Source of the DNA: Yamagishiella unicocca
Taxonomy: Eukaryota; Chlorophyta; Chlorophyceae; Chlamydomonadales; Volvocaceae
Direction: 5' to 3'
Assembly: GCA_003116995.1 (NCBI GenBank)
Contig: BDSL01000003.1
Location: 496,001-560,000, forward strand
Length of the DNA stretch: 64,000 nucleotides
Shown piece by piece: positions 1 to 12,031 of this stretch (positions are counted from its first letter, which is position 1; each line of letters begins with the position of its first letter). The notes below the pieces were generated by a model. That model saw only the letters and a list, made by a program, of their open reading frames with translations, did not search any database and had not been told where the DNA came from. The translations under genes and the position numbers were made by a program.

Positions 1-3000
1 TAACCGACGCCCAATCGGCGATGGACATCGCGGTAGACGCGCGGCGGGGCCGGCTGCTCAAATCGCTGCGGAAGGTGCTGATGGGGCCGCTGCTGATGAC
101 CCCCCTGGAGCGCCTCCGCATCCACAGCTATGTGCTTCTGGCCGTCATGGTGGTCACGCATGTCATTTGCTACGTGGTGCTCCGGAACGCAGTCGCAAAG
201 GAACACACGTGGGTGAATCCCGGCTGGTGCTGCAGCTCGATGCTTGCGAAGTTGCGATGCCTGTGGGGTTCGTTTCAACGGCCCAGATACCGTGTGTTCT
301 GCGTGCTACGGTGTGCCGACGCCAGCGCAGACCCTACCCGTGAAAGCATTGCCCCGCGGGTGGGCAGAGGAAACCCGTGGCTCAGCACATAGCGGGAAGG
401 AATACCTACGAGGAAACGTAACCCGAGGGATGGTGGGAGGCGAACGGCTGGGGAGAGCGGTGTCTGACGACTGGACGCCCCACACTACGTACCCCGGCTC
501 GCGATCCGCAGGGGAGTGTACATGGTGCAACGCCAGTCTATGGCCATGGACCGCGCTGAGCTGCTGGTGGTGCGGATACTGATTGGCACCTTCTGCGAGC
601 GCGCCAACAACACCGCCAGGGTGTCTGCCTGCACGCCGAAGCTCCAGGTCCACCTGACGAACATGAAGGTAGGTGACCGCCGCAAGCGAGCAAACTACCA
701 ACGAGCGAGGGTACGTCAAAACATCGCCATCATGGACGTACGACGCAGCGAATTGGCCCCAGATAATCCTCTTGCGTGGATTACTACGGAAGCGCAACGT
801 CGTCGTACACACCTTTGCGTTAAAAACACCGTGGATAAGTTGAGCGCGTGCCGTGTTGCTGCTGCCATCCTTGGCCAATGGGATGTCGTGTTTGCTGCTG
901 AAACAATTGGCCAATCCGGGCTAGTACTGGCAGCAGTAAACGCGACTCACGCGCGCGCTCGGAGCTGCACCGGATACCGCCGATGACTCCCTGGCTGTCG
1001 TTGCCCTGCGCCGTCGGAGTCTCACCTAACTTCCTCTGGTGTGTGCGAATCCACAGACAAGCATCCAGACATTAGAGGAGAGCCACCACGGTAAGTGAAA
1101 TGAAGGACTTCAGTTTGATGTGGGGTTTATGCTTACTGTAGGATGGCTCGCGAGGGACCTGCGGCAGCTGCTGCCCCTGGCTGCGTCAACAGGCGACATA
1201 CACCCGCCTGACCTTCCCATCTTTGCCTCCCCAAACACCCGCTTGACCTTCCCATCCTTGCCTCCCCCTGTTGCCATGGGCGACCCGCACCACGCACGCA
1301 GGCGTGTACTTGGGCGCTGCCCAGTCGAGCGTGACTGCGCCAGATCATGACGTGTACGACGTCTGGACGAACCCCAGGTGGGAGTACGACGTGTACTTGG
1401 ACACGGAGCCGCCGCAGATGCTGACGGAAGCGACAGGCGTGTGGCAGCTGGGCAACCGATTTATAGCGGCGTCGAGGGAGGCCCTGTATTGGATGCCGAG
1501 GCTGAGAGACGAGTTCAAGTAAGCGAGCTGGGCGGAGGGTGCTTGGGGCGTGCTTGAGACGTGCTTGAGACGTGCTTGAGACGTGCTTGGGGCGTGGCTT
1601 GGGGCGTGGCTTGGGAGGCGCGCTTGAGGCGTAGTTGGGGCGCGCTGGAGGCGTGTTGGTTGTCCGTCCCTCCCTGGTGCGAGTCAGCCGGCGGCCATGA
1701 GCAGGTCGCAAGGTATCCGCATCACCATGAGGTCCTTCATTCCTTCATTTGTCGCTTCGCCGCCCATCAACCTGTGCCATTACCGATCCCACTAGAAGGC
1801 GCGTTACGAGGACCCAAGTCAGGATGCGGATTGTGCCACGGTTCATGTGATGTGGGTGGTTTTGCTCCATGACCTCTTCGCGTCGACTGGCACACGTGCC
1901 GAGCGTGCAGCCGCCGCCTCCCACCGTCAAAGAGCCCCCTCCCAACTGCCGCATCTATCCATGCGCGCGTAGGTTCCACCGGGCCTACCGGTTCATGCTG
2001 ACGAACGGCCTAGGCGCGCTCTTCACGGGCTATGCCACCTCCCTGGACCTCCTGATGGATGCGGCCTGGAAGTCGCTGGACGATCTGCGAACCGGTGCGT
2101 TGCTCGACGGATCAACCACCTGACCAACCCCACAGCACACAGCAGCTGGTCCTGATTCTCGAAAAAAAGTGAATTCGCACGCGTGGCGGCGGTGAGGCGC
2201 TTTCCGAATCTGAGGCTGGGTGGAGGAAGGGCGACCCGCGGGTCGCCGCCACCTCATGCTAACGCAGCGCAGCGCTAGTAGGCTTACCATCAGCGCTTGA
2301 TACTCCCTGATTTGTTCCTTGGCATTTGTTTGTTGGCGGCAGCTGTGTGCGCTGCCCATCCTCCATCCTCCGACAAGCCGTAACGAGTGGAACACCCGCA
2401 ACCCCGCCCATAACCCCGCCCGCAATGTAGTGCTCATCACCCTGCTCATAGTGGAGGTTCTCGCAGTCCAGTTTTCGTGTCTACTGTACGAGTGGCTGCT
2501 GATGCACCGAGTGGAGCGAGCCCGGCTGCTGGGCGTCTTTTCGATGGTGGGCCTACCTGGACCAGTCCTCAGGCAATTGGGCAACAGAGAGATCAAGGTC
2601 AGTCAGTGTCCCTACTCTCTTACTCCTACTCTTACCGAGTTCCAGATCCAGTTCTAGATCCAGCCGTCCGACCTGGAGACGGTGACGATAACCGGGCCGT
2701 ACATGATGCCATGAGCGACGCAGCGAGTACCGTAGTTCTGTAATACTGTGATATCCTAATACCCTAAGACTGCGTCCGTGGCTGCTTTACGTGATGCCTG
2801 CGCTTGCCATGTTGGTCGGTGAACATCAGGTTCTGGACGAAAGCGATGACGATGATGAAGACGACGACGCGAGTGTCCGTGATGGTGGCGGCGACCAACA
2901 GCAGCAGCAGCAAGACGGCGCAACACACAGCAAGAAGAAGGACGATGCGGATGGTGCTGCGGCTCCGGGCGGGAAGGATGGAGGCGGTAAGACGCCTGGT

Positions 3001-6000
3001 GGCTCTGCTGTTGCTGCCCGGAGACGACCCGACAGCGCTGGCTCCATTTCGTTGGACCCTGGGAGGGGAGCGGGTAGCAAGGCCCAGACGAAGGCGTTGC
3101 TGAGCGAACAAGACACCGACGTGTCCGCGGTGTCCGGCGGAAACGAAGACGGATGGGATCCGGACGCTGAGATCGGCGGAAAGAACAAGGGACAGCGAGG
3201 TGCCGGCATGGCGGAGGTAAGGCCATCGTAGGTGGGAGTGGGAGACCAAAGAGTTCACCAGACCAATCCACGAACGAACACCGCGTGTGACGTGTTGCTG
3301 TCGTTTTGCTGTACAGCATCTCAGCCGCACGCACACGCTGTGCACGTACGTGCGATAGAGCTCGCTACGACAATTATGATATCGTGTACATGTTTCGCCC
3401 AGCATACCTTCCACTGCTGGCTTACCTTCCTGTATTTCCTGTGGGGCGAGTGGAGCCATCGTTTTTGCAACCGTTTTGCAACCGTTTTTGCAACTCTTTT
3501 TGCAACCGTTTTTGCAACTCTTTTTGCAACACTGCTGTTGCTCCACGCGCACAGGACGAGACGCCACTGAATGGCTTCTCCACCAGGCGGAGTGGCGTAG
3601 CGCCAGCAGCCGGCAAGTCCGCGCAGAAGCCCAGCACATGGGGTCGGGCGTACGGCACGCAGATCATAAACGGCAAGGCCCTCATACCGTCAAGGTGGCG
3701 TGTGGTCAAATTCATGGTAGGTGCGGCAACGCGCGGTTTACGTACGGCAAAAACAAGTACTTGTGTGACATGTGGCCGGTCCTCTCTCCGCGCTGTTCGA
3801 TGCAGCGTTCCGCACCGTAGGTTGTTGCCAGCGTGGCGCTCCCGGTACCAGTACCGGTACCGTGCACCTGACCTGACACCCATGCCCCGCCGCTTCTGCC
3901 CTCCATCGCTACGCAGCTGATCCCTGTGCTGTGGTTTACGGCTGTCCTGGTGGTGTACGTGGTCAGCATCCTCAGCCTCACCGGCATGCAAGGCCCTCTG
4001 GCCTCCCTCAACATGGCCTCACACGTCATCTACCGGTACACCCGCGTGCGAGCCGTCGGCTTCGCCTTCCTGTCTCAGGACGACGCGCCATCACGAGCGC
4101 TGTGGCGGGACATGCTGGGAGCCGAAGTGCGCCTGTTCAGCAGCGAGTACGACGCACTCATGTACGGCGGTACGGCTCTGTCGCAGGTGCGCGCGGGGGC
4201 CGGGCCCGTGAGTTTGTGCGTGTGTGTACGCTGCGTTCCCGGGCACCGATACGCACCCGTCAGCCACAGTGCCGCCCCATGCATTGAAGGGGGGCTGAAT
4301 TTCGCGCGACGTCTGCTCCTCCGTTCGCCGTCCAGTTCCTCCTTTTGGCCGCCTGCCTGCAATCTACCTCTACAGGCCGACAGCGTCTTCACGCACGCTG
4401 TGCCTCCTAGCACCTTCGCGTCGTCCGACTTCGCCAACGAGTTCTTCCGGACCAAACGCTGCTTTCGGTATAACCAGAGCCTGTGCGCGAAGCCAGACTC
4501 GCCTTACTACGAGGTCGGTGTCTTTGAGGTCGCCTCAGAGATCGCGCGCAGGCCATGCACAGCTGTGCTCTCAGTGACGCACATGCCCCAGGGCGACAGG
4601 TGCTTTGCCTGCATGCTTCTTCGTCATTGGGTGCTGGCCCTCGTGCTCGCTGCTCTACTTCTTGCATGGCAAGCTTGGACCCATATGTCCGCCCCTGCTG
4701 CTTCCCGCGCCACGTATGCGTCCTCGGCGGCAGGTGACCCATAACGGTCTAGATGTGATGGTTCGGAGGATGCTAACGGAAATGGAGTTGCTCATCAGCG
4801 ACGCGGACGAGGACGTCGCGTACAACACTAGCAGGTGCGTCGTCGATGACGTGGCGGTATACAGGCTGCCGGTGCAAACTGCAAAGGACAGAACCTTCGT
4901 ATCGTATGGACCGCGGCGGCTGGTGTCCGTGCAGCAGAGGGGAGTCCGTCGTCGGGGAACCTTTACTGGGGTCCGCACCACATGGAGTCCGCACCCCTAC
5001 GGTAGCCTGAATGGTTTGTGTGTGTTGGGTTGCGGAGAAGTTTGGGGTTGCAGGGATTGCGGGGTATGTAGGGTTGTAGCGGAGTTGTAGGGGTAGGAGC
5101 GGGGTTGTAGGGGCAGGAGCGGGGTTGTTGGGGTTGCGGAGAGGTTTACATACCCGCATACCCCTTCAACCCTGCCTTCGAATCCTTGAGTAACCCTGTC
5201 GTGGCCTGACGGCGCGTGCACAATGCAGGTGGACTTACATGTACAACGTGGGCACCTTCGATCTATATGAGGGTCTGCAGCAGGCTGCGCAGCTGTTCGT
5301 GGATTACTCCATTTCCCGCTACAATCAGGTCGGTCACACGTGCATTCGCTTAGTGCGCCGCCTGGCTTGCTTGCTAGGATAGGCGCTGCGTGCGCAGTCG
5401 GTGTTTGGTTCGTTGGCTTCTGGTGAGACCTGACCGACGGAATGCCGCCACTCCGCAATTTTCCCCCGCGCTCCGCACGCAGGTCACAGACATGCACACG
5501 GTGAGTCTGTTTCGCTGCTCGTGAGGGTGTACAGCTAATGTATGGCTCCTGCGGCATCGCGCATTCCTGCGGAATGGGGCTCAGCAGTGCTTGGGATTGA
5601 GAGTGGAAGTGTGGTTGCACCCGGCGTGCGTGTTGACATGAGGCGCAATGACCCGGATTAGGAAATGTGAACCTCTCTCACATGCAGCAGCCCTCACCAT
5701 CGAGCGAGCGCGGAAGCGACATGCAGAGGCGCGGTGTATAATCAACTGGCCATACCAGCTATAACCAAATCAGAAGGCAGGAGCAGGAAACGATGACAGG
5801 CATTCTTGGCCCATTCCTCCAAACGTTCACACCTCTGTGGCCTCTCTTGCGCGCGGCCTACCTGCTTGCTTTCTCCGCTGGGCCGTCCCTCGTCATCATC
5901 CCTCGGCCGCCCGATCCATCGCTATTCCTCCGCGCGCAGATACTCCTGATAGCGACCTTGATTCTGTTTGGCGCATACGTCGTCTTCGTGCTGTGGCCGC

Positions 6001-6161
6001 ACCTCGCCAAGCTCAAGAACGACGCGGCGCGGCAGAGCGCGCTGCTGAGCCACGTGCCTGCGGAGGTCGATACGGTTGGCCACGTGAAGGCGACGTGCCG
6101 GCGGGCCCGTGCAGTCACGCGCCGCGGCAAGGCGCAGAGCGCAGTGGTGCCTGTAGCCTAG
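1..6161 (+). CDS. TmcB-like multi-pass membrane protein, C-terminal part (5' end outside window)
   Basis: Fourteen exons join in phase to 766 residues: 3-208, 512-668, 1057-1090, 1302-1518, 1973-2094, 2431-2597, 2830-3216, 3555-3716, 3917-4186, 4376-4513, 4734-4834, 5229-5328, 5483-5500, 5940-6161 (TAG). The product has hydrophobic segments in exons 1, 6, 9 and 14, an acidic then Gln/Lys-rich linker in exon 7 (VLDESDDDDEDDD), and blocks such as THNGLDVMVRRM and LLSHVPAEVDT. This order resembles the C-terminal half of the large tiny-macrocysts-B-like PAS proteins that are abundant in Chlamydomonas and Volvox; the family match is from memory. Family members carry PAS domains further N-terminal, which would lie before position 1. 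The frame is open back to base 3. A sensory or signalling membrane role is inferred. Exon 13 is only 18 bases. Confidence 0.8.
1540..1650. repeat. Minisatellite in intron 4 of the TmcB-like gene
   Basis: Imperfect units of 11-13 bases built on GACGTGCTTGA and GGCGTGGCTTGG lie between the exons ending at 1518 and starting at 1973. The array makes a long spurious frame on the minus strand. Confidence 0.7.
3463..3535. repeat. Minisatellite in intron 7 of the TmcB-like gene
   Basis: Alternating units TTTTTGCAACCG and TTTTTGCAACTC are repeated about six times, upstream of the acceptor at 3553-3554. Confidence 0.8.
5028..5150. repeat. G-rich minisatellite in intron 11 of the TmcB-like gene
   Basis: Repeats of GGGGTTGTAGGGGCAGGAGC and variants lie between the exons ending at 4834 and starting at 5229. 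The G-runs are all on the plus (coding) strand. Confidence 0.65.
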
Positions 6162-8400
6162 AGGATTGCTGTTATCCGTTTCCCCATAAGGCGACAAGGA
6201 CTTGAACACATCTGGGAAGGGTGCGGCGTCGGCTTGGAGTCGATCTCGATTGCCGTTGCATGCGCGGCCGGGTTCGCTTAGTAGCTAAACAACAAATGGG
6301 ACTGGGACCACTGCATACAGTTGCTCCTTGCTAGCTATCGTATATTGGCGGCTCGTGGCCGGGCATATCCGCTGGAATGACGCATCTGGCGTAGTCGTCC
6401 AAGGAGGCCAGCGGCGGTCAACCAGGGGAGAGGTCTCGCCTGCCTTTCAACCCTGGCGGAAGCACAGCTTGGATGAAAGTGTTGCCGACAAGGCTAATGG
6501 TAAATAAGTAATACGACACTGCCTGCGGAGTACCCCGGTTTCCGGGTGGTTCACTGAGAGTGTTTCCATACTCCCCAGACATGCGGTGTCATCCTTCCAC
6601 TCTGATATTCTGCGGCGACGAGAGTATGACTACGGCATTTGCCTATTTATTAGTACAATAACATATCTCAGTACAGGAGGGTGTCGCAGCCGTGACTGGT
6701 GCCTAAATTCACGTTGTGCCAACATATATTGCCACTGTCAACATGTGCGGCATAGCAGCCAAACGCAAACTGCTGATTGGTTTGGTCATTCGGCCCGGTA
6801 ACTGGTGGTTGGTCTGGTTGATGATATCTCGTGCGTTGTGCTTCGCACTCAGCTCGTTGCGCGCCCGCTGGAAAGGGCGATGGGATGCGCTTGCGTCGTG
6901 GTTTCGTTTGCGCTTAGCTTCAATTGTACTCGTCTCGTCGCGCGCTGCTGAGACGACAGTCCAAGTCTATGTGTATGGCTTGGATCACGTTTTTGATTGA
7001 AAATCCGTTATCTCTCGTAGCTCTTTCGACGCGTTTATCGGTAGTCGTTTCCAATGTCGCAGTGGATGCCATGGGTTGGGGTTTAAGGCGGCGCTTCCTT
7101 ACCATTAAGTTGAGCAATGTTGGCTTGCCGTCAACATGACTACCAGCCCGCCTTTTAGCCTTACATTGGCACCTTAGTGAGCCACATGTCAGCCAATACT
7201 TACATACCGCTTACCGCCCCCTGACTGGATCTTGACATCGAGGTGGTTTGATTGTGATGCCGGCAGTTATTCCGCCTTGTTTCATATGTTGCGGTAGGGC
7301 TGCAGAACCCTGTGGGTGGCATCCCCATCAGGATGGATGGTGGCTTATGTTATGGCATTGTTATCATTATGGCATATGCCTTAAAGACGGTTTGTTGGCA
7401 GGTTTTGGTACGGAAAGCTGGTGAAGCTTCATGGCACCCCCATCCAAATCCCCATCCTGCCCGTGCATACAAAGTAAGTTGAAGTACAGTGCTTTTCAAC
7501 AGAATAGAAACCTACAGGGGAACCGTGCCTAGCCTGATCGGAAAGCTCCCAAGTAATTTATACGAACTGACGGCTAATGGAGTAGGCAAGGAGAGGCAAG
7601 GAGCTAACCTAGCATACACGGCTGTCGATATCTGCAGGCAAGGCCACCCCGAGTTGATGGTCGCGCTTCGTCCGTCAGCCGTGAACGTCTGTGCCAACGG
7701 CTGACTTTGTCGAAATTAAGAGACGTCCATAATGGAGATCGACAGGGCCCTTGCAAATGACTGGTTCACCCAAGCAGGGGCAATACAGGCTATAACGACT
7801 GTGGACGCTCGATATGCATGTGGAACGAACAGATCCGCCACAATTGCTGTGGCCTGTCCAGGGGCCCAATAAAGGACGAGCACAACCCATCTGAATGTAT
7901 CTGATGATGTGTAGCTTTCAGTGGTATAAACAGGTAGCAGAAGTTTAAACGATTTGAATGATGTGTTGGAGAGGTCAAAGGGGCTGGTCAAAATGGGACA
8001 GTGGGTGACTTTTGTGTGTTAAATACTGTTGTTTTCTATCAATTGGCATGGTTATCTTGATCTAAAAGTCTTGTTGCTGGCCGCTGACGCGCCTGTGCGT
8101 GAGCCGTACAACACTTCCGGATCTTTACGCAACAAGTGCCTCCCATAGATCGGCCTTCAGCGATCTGCCACACCGGCAAAAACAATCTTCTTACGCTGGG
8201 CCATCAGCACATTCCTTCATAAGGCAAGCGTGGGACTTGCACTTTCACTAATTGTGCTACAAACACTACTGGCTATTAAGATAACAATTTGCTATCCAAC
8301 TGATCGCCATACCTTGGGCGGTGGACCTCATTGAACAGGCTTCCATTTCTCAGTTTCGTCTACACCGTTTGCGTGTGCCTACAACGACGTGCGGCACGAA
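6162..8400. other. Intergenic region, no gene seen
   Basis: About 2.2 kb between two genes on the same strand. It should contain the 3' UTR of the TmcB-like gene and the promoter and 5' UTR of the next gene. Base composition is more AT-rich than the exons. No chain of phase-compatible exons was found on either strand. Confidence 0.5.
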
Positions 8401-11150
8401 ATGAAGTCGCTTGGAGCCCATCCCGGCAGGACTGGGCGTTCGTTCAGGACGGCCCAGCCGTCTCTCGGAGCTGTTCGTCGACCCACAGCCTCTCCGTTGC
8501 GGCTTTCCAAGCTACAATCGCCTCATTTAGGCGTGACCCAACAGACCAGTGCCCCAACCCAGGCACCTAATGACTATGATGCAACTGAGGCAGCCATGCG
8601 CGCGGCGAAGGAGAGGATGGCGGGCAATGGGACGGCGACGTATGTAAAGCCAGTGATAGCAGAGTCGGAGGATATCAAAGCCCAGTTCATGAAAATTCAG
8701 GCGGAAGTTGCGTTGTACAAGAAGCTGAACGACGAGAATGGAATATTGAAACAGGTGCGCTGGTGCGGCGTCGTGGTTGGGTCGCGGGTCGCGGGGTCGC
8801 TACCTGCGACCGATCCTCCACGGCGGTGTTTCCTATTATGTATAGCGCTCCCATGACGTGGTGACGTCTGTGCCAACGGGGGAAGAGTGGAATGGAATCT
8901 GATCTCATGTTGTTTGATCTCTGCTTGCGGTTTCTAAGGCTTATCCCGAGTATGTGCGGCGCAATTGGGGGGTGGATTAGCTAGCACGCACCCCTCTGGG
9001 ATCTACCTGCAAGGGGGGTGCAAGCAAGGATCCACTGGGTGGCCCCAGGTATAATAGGAAAGTGACAGCTCTACTCGATCCAAGGCAGGCAATGGGATAG
9101 TGACGTCAACCGTCTGGTCAAGCGATCTTGCGCGTGGGTCGGGAGGGAGACGCCATGCCTTGACACGTATCACATACACCAACCGAGCTGCCGTACGCCA
9201 CGTCTTGACACGTTTCACATAAATTCAAGACGCGGTCTATGGCGCAATCCTGCGTCCCAAGGATGCTCGCAGTGCAGATAGGGTGCCGAGTTCCAGGTCG
9301 GAATCCAAAGTCGACCCTGGAAAACAAGCACACTAGATAAAACGGTCGCATGTAGCTTTGCTCGACCTTATTAGTGAGCTGTCCGAGGCTCGGAAGGTGT
9401 TGTGGAACTGCCTCTGCAGGACAGCTGACGGTTAAGCCCAGTGTGACAGCGTGTAAGGCGCACACGGCATCTAATGTCAGGTTTTCCGCGGTGGCGCGCA
9501 TGGCTTGGGGCTAAGGTATAGGCATGGACCCCTGCGCATGACGGTGTGATCCCTACGGAGGCGGGGCATCCATCTAACTCTGTGGGTTTTCCCCGCTTCT
9601 TGCGGATCAGGATGAACCAAGACTGAGACTACCGGACCCTCCCTTGACCACAGGAAAAGGAGGAGCTGAGTAACAAGCTCGCGTCGCAGCAGCAGGAAAT
9701 TCAGCAAGCGGTGGAGACGGCGCGACGGGAGGTGCTGGAGGAGCAGCAGAAGGGACTCGCTCAGGTGGAGGCAGCACGACAAGAGGTGTTAGCGGAGAAG
9801 CAGAAGGAGCTGGCCCAGGTATCCGCCTTGCTGCAGGATAAGGATCAGCAGGTGGAGGAGGCGCAGCAGAGGATAGATGAGCTGGCCAAGCAGATTGCGG
9901 CACACCAGGAGGAGGTGCAATTGGCAGTAAATGCGGCAAAGCAGGAGACGACCAACGTTTTGCAACTGGAAATTGCTGAGCTGTCAATGCAGCTGCAGAA
10001 CTCCCAGGTACGGGGGTTACGGCACCGAGCGTGCACGAGGACTAGGGCCTAGGTTTGGGGCTCCACCCATCAAGGTGCCTGGGGCTGGGGCAGCACCGGC
10101 AAACCGGCACCGGGTAGGAATGCAGGCGATGAGAAAACAGCTTACGGCGTCGTGGGTGAACAAATGCCAAGGGCCTTACAGGAGTTGGGCCGTGGGTAGT
10201 TCATGGGTGGACGAACCAGGAACTGGAAGCGATTAGCGTTAGGTGATTCGATCATGCATGCCCAATATGTGCTGGCTAGCGCTAGAGACTTGTACTTCGC
10301 AATTGTGATGCGACCCGTTGGCCTAACATGCCCAACCAACTGCATGGACGTCGTGTCCCTGCGCAGACCCAACTAGACCGGCTGGGGCAGGAGGTGGAGG
10401 CGGTGGAGGCCGCCAAGGCTGCTGCCGTACAGGACCTACTGGTACGACTCGCTCCCGCGACCGACTTTGACAGTGGGCTGGGACGACTCACCAGGCAGCT
10501 GGGCCGAAGGAGGGAGGGACTTCTCACTGTGCCAAATACCGTAGACCTGCCGCTGCCGCAACACTTGCTGAGAGTCCCCCGACTCGTGCCCAACCCGTGG
10601 GGCTTCGGCCCACGTCCTGACATTACAACGTCCGCCGCTCCGCCGCCTCGGTCATCTACAGGCTGAAAAGGAGCAGCTGCTGCTGGCGCTGGCAAACGCC
10701 ACTCGCCGCCTGGCGGACCTCGTGTACCCCGCTGGCTCCTTGCCCCCCGGGCTCACCATCACGACGCGCCTCGAAGGCGATGTCGACATGGACGCAGTCG
10801 CAGCGCAGCAGGCGGCCGCGGTGGCAGCTGCGGTGGCGGCAGCGTCACTCCCAGCACCGGCAGAGCCGGCGAGCGCCAGCGTCATTGACACGGTGGAGGT
10901 GGTGGAGCAGCCGGTGGGCGCCCAGTCAGCTCCGAAACCCGCGCCGCGGCGACCGGGCTTCTTCGCTTGGCTTTTCAGCGTCATCTGCTTCTGGGTGTAC
11001 CAGGTATTGGGCGCGCTGCTGCTGTACTACGCTGCGTCTATCCTGGCAGGAGTGCCTCCAGCGCTGACCCTGGAACTGGGCTTGGGCTGCATGCTGGTCT
11101 CTACGCTGCTGCCCTTCGCGAACCGCCTGCTGGTGCCGCGGTTGTCGTGA
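8401..11150 (+). CDS. Coiled-coil protein with C-terminal membrane hairpin, probably plastid-targeted
   Basis: Four phase-0 exons, 8401-8754, 9654-10007, 10367-10441 and 10662-11150 (TGA), give 423 residues. The start is the first ATG of an open stretch whose first 45 residues (MKSLGAHPGRTG...) are rich in Arg, Ser, Ala and Pro with few acids, like an algal chloroplast transit peptide. Residues from about 75 to 290 are strongly heptad-like and rich in Glu, Gln, Lys and Ala, predicting a long coiled coil. An Ala/Pro/Val linker follows, then two hydrophobic helices (FFAWLFSVICFWVYQVLGAL and the segment around LGLGCMLVSTLLPF) and a short basic tail. I do not recognise the family. The layout suggests a tether or spacer anchored in a membrane. 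Confidence 0.8.
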
Positions 11151-12031
11151 TGAGGCAGCGGCGACATGCAGCGAAGGGTAGACCGAAAGCATTATTAGAT
11201 GGGCCAGGAGGCTTCATGCACTGGGGTAGCTAGTACCAGTAGATACTTTCCTAAGCCGTGGCGAAATTGCTGTTGCGGTTCGGCCGCGCGGGTTGCAGTG
11301 CGAGCGCAGTGGGGGGGCCGCCGCGGCTCTCAGTCTGGGTGCATGTGGCGTGTAGTGCTTCGTTTGAAACAGAGCCGGGCGCGTTGTGAGGCGCATGTGC
11401 GCCTAGTTAGGTTGGAGCACCGCTTGCGACGTGTGGCGTGGGCACGTTGACCGCTGAATTGGAGGACAGCTGGGTTGCTCAGGGAAGGCCAAGCAGCAGG
11501 CGAGCAGTGTGCCGGCCGATGGCGTGACTGGCCAACACTGCGTGTGTGTGCGCAGTCGCAGGACGATAGTCGGACGTCTGTGCGCATAGTACCTCGCACA
11601 TTTTTTGGGGACACGAGGCAGGGTCGTGACCGCTGCCAATGCGGGACATCGCGTTGACACCTTTTGAGCGCGTCAGGCGCTGATGCAGGCTAGGAAACGA
11701 AGGTGAAGGAGAAGCCCTAATGGAGCAGGGAAGCAGCCTTCAGGCCGTAGTAGGCGTATGCTTTCGGTATGCCGTTGGCTTTAGAGCATAGTGTGGTATG
11801 TGCCTGTGCTGGTGCGCTTGTGATAGGGCTGCCTGACAGGCATTTACGGCGTCGGCACTAAGGGCCAGGCCGCAGGTTCTGGCGCTGAAGTCAGCAACTT
11901 ACTGCGACTGGGATGTGCGCAGAGGCCAGGACGCCACGTGCCACGGAAGTAATGTGGCAGGCTTGTTTGCCTGCCTAGCAGAGTAGAGGGGAGAGTGTGC
12001 ATAGTGAAAGGACCATAACCAAGACAGCACG
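11151..12031. other. 3' UTR and spacer, no gene seen
   Basis: No coding exons recognised. A TGTAA at 12167-12171 lies beyond the proposed start of the next gene, so no convincing polyadenylation site was placed here. Confidence 0.4.

Noticed and set aside
1133..1711. 192-residue minus-strand frame rich in Pro, Arg and Lys
   Set aside because: Produced by the intron 4 minisatellite and by the reverse strand of exon 4.
2764..3639. 291-residue minus-strand frame with hydrophobic segments
   Set aside because: Opposite to well-supported exons 7-8 of the TmcB-like gene and the intronic minisatellite. Codon bias fits the plus strand.
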